A DNA stretch of 29,111 bases from JBKPRX01 sp046734795 (GTDB lineage Bacteria > Actinomycetota > Thermoleophilia > Gaiellales > Gaiellaceae): positions 1 to 29,111 of the forward strand of contig JBKPRX010000101.1 in NCBI GenBank assembly GCA_046734795.1, written 5' to 3'. The position numbers and the translations under genes were made by a program. The notes under the pieces are model-generated. The model did not search any database and had not been told where the DNA came from. It worked only from the letters and a program-made list of their open reading frames with translations. Shown piece after piece: positions 24,036-29,111 of the stretch. Every line of letters begins with the position of its first letter. The first letter of the stretch is position 1.

Positions 24036-24266
24036 AAAGAAAGGGGGCCGCTTTCGCGGCCCCCGATCCGGTTACCAGCGTCGTAGTGGCAGAGGCGCTT
24101 CCGGCTCAGCAGCGGCCTGTGGCTCGCGGCTGGCGGCGCGGTTCGCGTCGTCCCCCACGCTGGCTAGGCGATTTCCCAGTGGTCCCAGGGACACGCCCCT
24201 ACCCGCTGGTACCTCCGCTGCCCGTACTGTCTGAAATCACTCTCGGACCACCTCCTTTCCGCGTTA
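24036..24266 (-). ncRNA. Candidate structured small RNA or small-ORF transcript with terminator
   Basis: Downstream of the O-methyltransferase the minus strand has a TACAGT -10-like box (24278-24273), then an extended Shine-Dalgarno-like tract (24260-24245) close to the complement of the 16S rRNA 3' end. GTGGTCC (24251-24245) pairs perfectly with GGACCAC (24185-24179), and CCAGCGT (24163-24157) with ACGCTGG (24081-24075). The region ends in a strong terminator (24064-24043). Two small frames lie inside: GTG 24240 to TAG 24199 (13 residues) and GTG 24158 to TAA 24072 (28 residues, acidic then ending PLPLRRW). The transcript would be about 230 bases. Not recognised as tmRNA, SRP, 6S or RNase P RNA. 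Confidence 0.4.
24043..24064 (-). terminator. Strong intrinsic terminator
   Basis: On the minus strand GGGGGCCGC-GAAA-GCGGCCCCC forms a perfect 9-bp GC stem with a GNRA tetraloop, followed by TTTCTTT (24042-24036). It ends transcripts from the sufS-sufU-Rieske-methyltransferase operon and/or the candidate small RNA, and separates them from the DUF1835 promoter. It is the only clear intrinsic terminator in the window. Confidence 0.8.
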
Positions 24267-24297
24267 GCCCAAACTGTAGCGAACGCCTCGGCAGCGG

Positions 24298-24885
24298 CTA
24301 GCTCAGGATCACGGTGAGCTCGAGGCCGCGGTCGAGAGGCACGGTGACGCTCTCGAGCGTGGGGTCCGACTGGCGCGCGGCAGAGTAGGCGCCGAGCGTT
24401 TCGACGTGTGAGAGGACGTTGTCGGCAACGACGAGCGCGCCCGGTTCGAGCTTTCCGCGCGCGAGCTGGAAGAGCTGCTCGTAGTCGTCCTTCTCCGCAT
24501 CGATGAAGACGACGTCGAAGACGTCGTCGATCTGCGGCAAGAGCTCGAGCGCGTCGCCCTCCAGCACCTCGGCCCATTCGGAGAGGCCTGCGTCGTCGAC
24601 GTTGCTGCGCCAAGCCGCGACTCGCTCCGGCTCGATCTCGGTCGAGAGCACGCGGCCCCCGAGGTGGCGAACGCCTGCGGCGAGCCAGATCGCGGAGTAC
24701 CCGCGCGAGCCGCCGAGCTCGAGCACCTCGCAATCGGCTTGCGGGGCGACGAGCGAGAACAGGAACCGGCCTGTCGTAGGCTGGACCTGGCGCGCGCGCT
24801 CCTCGGGCGGCAAGCTGGCTGCGCGCTCGGCTGCGTCTGCCTCCTCGAGTCGGCCGAGCACCGTGCGGACCCGTTCGTCGAGCAT
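24298..24885 (-). CDS. SAM-dependent O-methyltransferase (caffeoyl-CoA OMT-like)
   Basis: 195 residues, class I Rossmann methyltransferase. The SAM-binding motif is VLELGGSRGYSAIWLA; post-motif acidic residue in STEIEPERV; then EGDALELLPQ, VFDVVFIDAEKDDYEQL (metal/substrate region of the OMT3/COMT family), VVADNVLSHVE and a final ELTVIL strand. Small-molecule O-methylation is likely; the substrate is unknown. ATG 24885 overlaps the Rieske stop by one base (TGATG), so it is coupled to the Suf-type genes upstream, an unusual partnership. Confidence 0.88.
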   Translation of the reverse strand: MLDERVRTVLGRLEEADAAERAASLPPEERARQVQPTTGRFLFSLVAPQADCEVLELGGSRGYSAIWLAAGVRHLGGRVLSTEIEPERVAAWRSNVDDAGLSEWAEVLEGDALELLPQIDDVFDVVFIDAEKDDYEQLFQLARGKLEPGALVVADNVLSHVETLGAYSAARQSDPTLESVTVPLDRGLELTVILS

Positions 24886-25199
24886 CAGTCGACGTCCACT
24901 TTGATCACGCCGTCCTCGATTCTGACCGGATACGTATCGACGGGCTCGTAGGCCGGAAGTGTGATCGGGCGCCCGCTTCGCAGGTCGAAGTTCGCGCCAT
25001 GGCGTGGACAGACGACGACGCATCGGTCCGGATCCCAGTCGCCTTCGCAGAGCGGGCCGTCGTCGTGCGAGCAGCGGTCTTCGATCGCGAAGTACTCGCC
25101 GTCGCAGTTGTAGACGCCGACCTCGTACCCGCCTGCATCGACAAGTTTCATCTCGCCCGGCTTCAGCTCTTCGACCGGGCCGACGTCGATCTCTGGCAC
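24885..25199 (-). CDS. Rieske [2Fe-2S] ferredoxin-like protein
   Basis: 104 residues with the two cluster-binding motifs CSH (Cys43, His45) and CPRH (Cys64, His67), the spacing of small soluble Rieske ferredoxins (NirD / biphenyl-dioxygenase type). Likely an electron carrier or regulatory subunit. GTG 25199 is ten bases after the sufU stop. The same gene order (sufS, sufU, Rieske) occurs in other Gram-positive Suf loci and suggests cluster loading by SufU. Confidence 0.9.
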   Translation of the reverse strand: MPEIDVGPVEELKPGEMKLVDAGGYEVGVYNCDGEYFAIEDRCSHDDGPLCEGDWDPDRCVVVCPRHGANFDLRSGRPITLPAYEPVDTYPVRIEDGVIKVDVD

Positions 25200-25209
25200 G
25201 CGCGCGAGC

Positions 25210-25641
25210 TTAGTTCAGATCGAGCTCTTCGAGACCGGCGAGGCCTTCCGGCAGCGGCGTGCCCTTCGCCTTGTGGAGCGCAACCTTCAGCGTCGTCAGC
25301 CCGAGCATGGCGCACTTGAGCCGCATCGGGTTGAGCGGGATGCCGATTTCCTCCAGGAGCTCGTCCTTGTCCAGCGTGCCGACCTCGGTTGCCGTACGTC
25401 CTTGCACCATCTCGGTCAGCATCGACGTCGCCGCCTGCGAGATCGCGCAGCCGCGGCCGGCGAACTTGATCTCGTCGATCGTTTCGCCGTCCTCGCCGAA
25501 CGCGACGTAGATCGAGACCTCGTCACCGCAGAGCGGGTTCTTGCCCTCGGCCTCTGCGTCGGCGTCCGCGAGCACGCCGTGGCCGCGCGGGTTCTTGTAG
25601 TGGTCGAGGATGATTTCGCGGTAGAAGGTCTCGTCGGTCAT
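25210..25641 (-). CDS. sufU: SufU iron-sulfur cluster assembly protein
   Basis: 143 residues. Zinc-containing partner that accepts sulfur from SufS. Conserved ligands PLCGD (Cys38, Asp40), GRGCAIS (Cys65) and RLKCAML (Cys110), with the insertion between the last two cysteines that marks SufU over IscU. Starts YREIILDHYKNPRG. ATG 25641 overlaps the sufS stop by four bases (ATGA). Confidence 0.96.
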   Translation of the reverse strand: MTDETFYREIILDHYKNPRGHGVLADADAEAEGKNPLCGDEVSIYVAFGEDGETIDEIKFAGRGCAISQAATSMLTEMVQGRTATEVGTLDKDELLEEIGIPLNPMRLKCAMLGLTTLKVALHKAKGTPLPEGLAGLEELDLN

Positions 25642-26888
25642 CCGAAGATCTTCTGCGCTTTCTGCACGCCTTCGACGAGCTGGTCGATCTCGTCGCGCAC
25701 GGTGTAGAGGTAGAAGCTCGCGCGGTTTGTCGCAGCGACCCGAAGCTTTGCCATCAACGGTTGGCAGCAGTGGTGACCCGCGCGGATGCAGACGCCTTCG
25801 CCGTCGAGCACTTGCGCGACGTCGTGCGGATGGACACCGTCGACGTTGAACGAGACGATCCCTGCGCGGCGCTCTGCCGGCGGCCCGTAGAGGCGAACGC
25901 CCTCGAGCTCGCCGAGGCGCTCGAGCGCGTACCCGGCAAGCTCGTGCTCGTGGCGCTCGATCGCGTCCAGGCCGATCGCCTGCAGGTAGTCGATCGCGGC
26001 GCCGAGACCGACAGCCTCCGCCATCGGTGAGGTTCCCGCTTCGAACTTCGCGGGCAGCTCGCCCCACGTCGTCCGGTCGATTTCGACGTTCGAGATCATG
26101 TGTCCGCCCATCAAGAAGGGCTCCATCGACTGCAGCAGCTCGGTGCGCCCCCACAGCACGCCGATCCCGCTCGGCCCGCACATCTTGTGGCCCGAGATCG
26201 CGATGAAGTCGACGTCGAGCGCTTGCACGTCGAGTGCGACATGCGGTGCGGCCTGCGCGCCGTCGCAGACGAAGATCGCACCTTGCTCGTGGGCCCAGCC
26301 GACGAGCTTCCGCAGGTCGTTGATCGTCCCGAGCGAGTTCGAGACGAGGTTCGTCGCCACGACCTTGACGTTGCCGACGCTCGCGAGGTGGTCGAGAACG
26401 GAGAGGTCGAGCTCGCCGTTGTCGTCGATCGGAATCATCTGGAAGTCGGCGCCGTTTCGACGCGCCATGTATTGCCACGGCACGAAGTTCGAGTGGTGCT
26501 CCAGCTCGGTGACGAGGACGACGTCGCCGGGCCCGAGATTGTTCAGGCCCCACGAGTACGCGACGAGGTTGAGCGCCTCCGTCGCGTTTCGGACGAAGAT
26601 GATCTCTCGTGCCGAGGCGGCGTTCACGAAGCGCGCGACTTTGTCACGAGCGCCTTCGAGCGCCGCCGTCGCGAGCTCGCCGAGCTCGTAGACCGCGCGA
26701 TGGACATTCGAGTACGAGGTCTCGTAGAACTCGTCCATCGCCTCGAGCACCTGCCGCGGCTTCTGCGAGCTCACCGCCGAATCGAGGTACGCAAGCGGCT
26801 TTCCGTGCGGTCGCACGCGCTCGAAGATCGGGAAGTCAGCGCGGATCTTCGCCGCGTCGAGCGGCTTCGTTACCGGTGTCACGGCCAC
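25638..26888 (-). CDS. sufS: SufS cysteine desulfurase
   Basis: 416 residues; PLP enzyme that takes sulfur from cysteine as a persulfide. Motifs: YLDSAVSSQKP, NATEALNLVAYSWG, ELEHHSNFVPWQ, DGAQAAPH, SGHKMCGPSGIGVL (PLP lysine 235) and RAGHHCCQPL (active cysteine 374). The frame is open to 27191, but the conserved N-terminus starts at GTG 26888, six bases after a TACGAT box; no Shine-Dalgarno. sufB, sufC and sufD are not next to it in this window, unlike the common six-gene cluster. Confidence 0.96.
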   Translation of the reverse strand: MAVTPVTKPLDAAKIRADFPIFERVRPHGKPLAYLDSAVSSQKPRQVLEAMDEFYETSYSNVHRAVYELGELATAALEGARDKVARFVNAASAREIIFVRNATEALNLVAYSWGLNNLGPGDVVLVTELEHHSNFVPWQYMARRNGADFQMIPIDDNGELDLSVLDHLASVGNVKVVATNLVSNSLGTINDLRKLVGWAHEQGAIFVCDGAQAAPHVALDVQALDVDFIAISGHKMCGPSGIGVLWGRTELLQSMEPFLMGGHMISNVEIDRTTWGELPAKFEAGTSPMAEAVGLGAAIDYLQAIGLDAIERHEHELAGYALERLGELEGVRLYGPPAERRAGIVSFNVDGVHPHDVAQVLDGEGVCIRAGHHCCQPLMAKLRVAATNRASFYLYTVRDEIDQLVEGVQKAQKIFG

Positions 26889-26943
26889 GAAGCCATCGTA
26901 CCCACGTCGGTCCTGTCCACTCCGCCGCGGTACGCTCGCACGA
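26889..26943. promoter_or_regulatory. Divergent leaderless promoters for sufS and the secreted protein
   Basis: GGTACGAT on minus (box TACGAT 26900-26895) precedes GTG 26888 by six bases, and GGTACGCT on plus (box TACGCT 26931-26936) precedes ATG 26944 by seven. The two boxes form an inverted repeat CGTACC/GGTACG (26897-26902, 26929-26934), so both promoters sit symmetrically in 55 bases and their -35 regions overlap. Confidence 0.45.
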
Positions 26944-27606
26944 ATGCGGTTCCTCCTCGCGTTCATCCTCGCGCTCGTCGTGTGCGGGGCTGCAGCCGGG
27001 GCGATCGGGATTGCCGAGGACGCAAAGGCGCCGTCGCTTCGACTCGACGCCCTGGGCAATGGCGAGGTCAGCTGGACGCAGGGCGGCGCTCGGCACACGT
27101 TGCTCGTGCCGAAGACGGGTCGCGTGCTTCCGGGCGGGCATCTGCCGGGCGCAGATGCGAGCAAGCCCGCGTCGCTTCCCATCCCCTTCAAGCGTGTGGT
27201 GCGCCGCGCACCTGACGGTTGGCTGTGGTCGCTTCAAAGGTGGCCGGTCGTACCCGGCGGACCCGATGAGCTGCGGATTGCGCGTTGGCGTGGGCCGCTC
27301 CCGAAGCTGACGCTTGTGCTCGAGGACGGCAACACGCTCACCGGCACGGCGACGCAGGACGGCCGACCCGTGAGCCGTTACTCGCGCTCCTTCGCCGGTC
27401 AGCGTCCGCGCGTGTTCGTCTACCTCGATGCGCTCGTCGCCGGAAAGTGGCAACGGATCGGCGGTGTTCCGCCTGCGCCCGACGGCAGCTTTCGGCGCTT
27501 CGTTCCGCAGGAGCTCCAAACGGCGTCGCGGTTCCGCGCGATCCTCACGGGACCCGCGGTCGGTCGCGCAATCGCGCCCGACGTGCTCGCGACTGCGACG
27601 CCGTGA
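26944..27606 (+). CDS. Secreted protein of unknown function
   Basis: 220 residues, not recognised. The N-terminus MRFLLAFILALVVCGAAAGA is a signal peptide with a likely cleavage near AAAGAIGIA; a lipobox is not convincing. The mature part is beta-rich, basic and tryptophan-containing (GWLWSLQRWP), with pairs of strands such as KLTLVLEDGNTLTGTATQDG and PRVFVYLDALVAGKWQRIGG that suggest an Ig-like or similar extracytoplasmic fold. It ends one base before the convergent GlxA gene's stop. ATG follows a TACGCT box by seven bases. Confidence 0.75.
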   Translation: MRFLLAFILALVVCGAAAGAIGIAEDAKAPSLRLDALGNGEVSWTQGGARHTLLVPKTGRVLPGGHLPGADASKPASLPIPFKRVVRRAPDGWLWSLQRWPVVPGGPDELRIARWRGPLPKLTLVLEDGNTLTGTATQDGRPVSRYSRSFAGQRPRVFVYLDALVAGKWQRIGGVPPAPDGSFRRFVPQELQTASRFRAILTGPAVGRAIAPDVLATATP

Positions 27607-27607
27607 G

Positions 27608-28549
27608 CTAGGCGGCGGCGCGCCCGCCGCGGAAGGTTCTGCGATACGCGGTCGGCGTTGTGCCGACAAGCCGCCGGAAGTGGAGCCGCAGCGTGACCGC
27701 GGCTCCGAAGCCGACCTCGCGCGCAATCTCGTCGACGGAGAGGTCGGTCGTCTCCAGAAGCCGTCGCGCGAGCAAGACACGTTGCGCGAGGAGCCATTGG
27801 AGCGGCGTCGCTCCCGTCTCGGCGCGGAAGTGACGCGCGAAGCTGCGTTCGCTGTAGCCGGCGTGGCGCGCCATCTCCGCAACCGTCAACGGCGCCGCGA
27901 GACGCTCGAGCATCCAGTCGCGCGTTCGTTCGAGGCGTCGTTGCGGAAGAGCCACGACGGGCCGCTCGACGAACTGCGCTTGGCCGCCCTCGCGGTGCGG
28001 GGGCACGACGAGATGGCGAGCGACGACGTTCGCGACCTCCGCGCCGCGGTCCGTTCGCACGATATGAAGACAGAGGTCGATTCCGGCCGCGAGACCCGCC
28101 GACGTAAGCACGTCGCCTTCGTCGACGTAGAGCACGTTTGGATCGACGGTCACGGACGGGAACGCTTGCGCCAGTCGGTCCGCGTGAGCCCAGTGTGTCG
28201 TCGCACGCCGACCGTCGAGAAGTCCGGCTGCTGCGAGCACGAAGGCGCCCGTGCAGATCGACGCGACACGCGCGCCGCGACCGTGCGCCGCGCGCAACGC
28301 GCGAAGCGCGGCGCGGTCGAACGGAAACGCGTCCTCGCCGACACCGGGAACGATCACCGTGTCCGCGCGCTCGAGCGCGTCGAGTCCATAGTCGACCGCG
28401 ATCGCGTAGCCGGTGTCGGTCGCGACACGCCGGCGCGGGCCGCACACCTCGAACTCATAGCCCGGCGCCGTCACGCCGAAGATCTGCGCCGCGATTGCGA
28501 GATCGAACGCAACGACTTCCGGAAGCGCCAGGGCAACCATACGGTCCAT
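27608..28549 (-). CDS. GlxA-type transcriptional regulator (DJ-1/PfpI plus AraC HTH)
   Basis: About 313 residues. The N-terminal DJ-1/PfpI-like domain (about 1-170; MVALALPEVVAFDLAIAAQIFG, VIVPGVGED, ASICTGAFVLAAAGLLDGRRATTHW with the nucleophile-elbow cysteine, TSAGLAAGIDLCLHIV) senses a ligand. A double helix-turn-helix AraC domain follows (about 205-305; TVAEMARHAGYSERSFARHFRAETG, IAREVGFGAAVTLRLHF). I chose ATG 28549, seven bases after TATGAT; ATG 28561 and 28585 are in frame. It is divergent to a DJ-1/PfpI gene, its likely target. Confidence 0.88.
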   Translation of the reverse strand: MDRMVALALPEVVAFDLAIAAQIFGVTAPGYEFEVCGPRRRVATDTGYAIAVDYGLDALERADTVIVPGVGEDAFPFDRAALRALRAAHGRGARVASICTGAFVLAAAGLLDGRRATTHWAHADRLAQAFPSVTVDPNVLYVDEGDVLTSAGLAAGIDLCLHIVRTDRGAEVANVVARHLVVPPHREGGQAQFVERPVVALPQRRLERTRDWMLERLAAPLTVAEMARHAGYSERSFARHFRAETGATPLQWLLAQRVLLARRLLETTDLSVDEIAREVGFGAAVTLRLHFRRLVGTTPTAYRRTFRGGRAAA

Positions 28550-28620
28550 TGGCCGGATCATAGCGGAGAGCGTCGTTCCTGCCACTCGCGCAGCGATCGT
28601 CCGCGCACGACGATCCCACC
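28550..28620. promoter_or_regulatory. Divergent promoter region with inverted repeat, GlxA regulator and PfpI gene
   Basis: Minus-strand TATGAT (28562-28557) serves the regulator. GATCGTC (28595-28601) and GACGATC (28609-28615) are perfect 7-base inverted arms with a 7-base spacer, ending five bases before ATG 28621. The position suggests an operator overlapping the start of the PfpI transcript, perhaps bound by the regulator. Confidence 0.45.
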
Positions 28621-29111
28621 ATGGACATCGACATGCTTCTTTTCGACAGCGTCGACGAGATCGACGTGATCGGCCCGTGGGAGATCTTCTCGGGGCTCTC
28701 GCGCTTCCTCGACGACATCCACGTTCGACAGGTGACGCTCGAGCCGGCGAAGACCGTGGTGGCCGGAAACGGGACGGTCTTCGTGCCGCACGGGACGCTC
28801 GCCGACCGCCCGGACTTGCTCGTCGTACCGGGTATCAGCCAGGAGGACCACATTCCAGGCGTTGTTGCCGGTCCGCTGCCTGCCGCGATTGCGGCTCGCC
28901 ACGCAGCCGGATCCACCGTTGCCGCGGTTTGCAACGCCGCACAACTCCTCCTCGCGGCCGGACTTCTGACAGGCCGCCCGGCGACCGCGAACCGCGGCTC
29001 GCTCGACAAGCTGCGCGCCGCGGGCGTCGACGTAGTCGATGCGCGCGTCGTCGACGACGGAGACATCGTCACCGCGGGCGGGGTCACCTCATCGCTCGAC
29101 CTCGGCCTGCA
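28621..29111 (+). CDS. DJ-1/PfpI family protein, partial (runs off right edge)
   Basis: 163 complete codons from ATG 28621 with no stop before the window end. MDIDMLLFDSVDEIDVIGPWEIFSGL is the first strand and helix of the DJ-1/PfpI fold; LLVVPGI and the nucleophile elbow AAVCNAAQLLLAAGLLTG with its cysteine follow, then ANRGSLDKL and IVTAGGVTSSLDLGL. Such proteins include isonitrile hydratase-like and ThiJ-type enzymes, and also the N-terminal halves of GlxA regulators. Without the C-terminus I cannot exclude an AraC domain further on. Divergent to a GlxA-type regulator. Confidence 0.85.
   Translation, partial: MDIDMLLFDSVDEIDVIGPWEIFSGLSRFLDDIHVRQVTLEPAKTVVAGNGTVFVPHGTLADRPDLLVVPGISQEDHIPGVVAGPLPAAIAARHAAGSTVAAVCNAAQLLLAAGLLTGRPATANRGSLDKLRAAGVDVVDARVVDDGDIVTAGGVTSSLDLGL

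Noticed and set aside
24199..24240. TAG read-through (pyrrolysine-like) of the 13-residue frame
   Set aside because: The frame beyond TAG stays open for about 30 codons, but there is no sign of pyrrolysine machinery and the tail is basic low-complexity.
24036..24266. tmRNA, SRP RNA or another housekeeping RNA
   Set aside because: No tRNA-like T arm or CCA end, no GGAAG-type SRP apical loop in a suitable stem, and no RNase P signature.
24164..24297. Frame extending the methyltransferase region in another phase, ending CPWDHWEIA
   Set aside because: The terminal peptide looks protein-like, but the frame has no start codon after the Shine-Dalgarno tract, so I kept it only as part of the RNA candidate.
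1..29111. CRISPR arrays, insertion sequences, tRNA or rRNA genes
   Set aside because: No regularly spaced repeats, transposase motifs, tRNA T-arm consensus or rRNA sequence seen on reading both strands.

Overview
The window is GC-rich, densely packed chromosomal DNA of an actinobacterium. The evidence is a mycobacterium-style cell-wall kinase operon (fhaA-fhaB-pstP-rodA-pbpA-pknB), a 190-residue Dcd of the actinobacterial bifunctional length, many GTG/TTG starts and many apparently leaderless genes. A deep-branching group such as Thermoleophilia fits the mix (DUF4015, DUF4446, DUF2199, a kinase with a discoidin-like sensor), but that placement is inference. I see no rRNA, tRNA, CRISPR array, insertion sequence or phage gene, and no stretch of foreign-looking base composition.

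Layout. 1-80 (-): the first codons of a gene leaving the window. 81-408: a divergent regulatory region with a perfect palindrome and a glnA promoter. 409-2363 (+): type I glutamine synthetase, then after 5 bases an acetyltransferase of the phosphinothricin / methionine-sulfoximine type. 2360-3412 (-): L,D-transpeptidase. 3457-4167 (+): two-domain rhodanese. 4177-6884 (-): DUF2199 protein, HNH endonuclease, DUF4446 protein and a large single-pass membrane protein.

6980-16712 (+) is the centre of the window: a polytopic Ser/Thr kinase, fhaA, fhaB, pstP, rodA, pbpA, pknB (four PASTA repeats) and ddl. It joins phospho-signalling (kinases, FHA readers, PP2C phosphatase) to peptidoglycan synthesis (RodA glycosyltransferase, PBP transpeptidase, D-Ala-D-Ala ligase). 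Most junctions are 4-base GTGA overlaps. The rodA start appears to be a CTG in a CTGA overlap.

16706-18190 (-): a third kinase with an extracellular galactose-binding-like domain. 18221-20829 (-): 4-aminobutyrate aminotransferase and a DUF4015 glycoside-hydrolase-like protein. 20886-22342 (+): dcd and an NAD-dependent epimerase. 22350-23845 (-): a cupin and a DUF1835 protein. 23846-24297: an unusual non-coding stretch holding a long structured leader, a strong terminator and a candidate small RNA or small-ORF transcript. 24298-26888 (-): sufS, sufU, Rieske ferredoxin and O-methyltransferase. 26944-27606 (+): secreted protein. 27608-28549 (-): GlxA-type regulator. 28621-end (+): partial DJ-1/PfpI protein sharing a divergent promoter region, with an inverted repeat, with the GlxA gene.

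Most worth a second look: the candidate small RNA at 24036-24266; the pairing of a glutamine synthetase that lacks its adenylylation tyrosine with a GS-inhibitor acetyltransferase; the CTG start of rodA; and a recurring TANNNT box 6-11 bases before nine start codons, suggesting widespread leaderless transcription.
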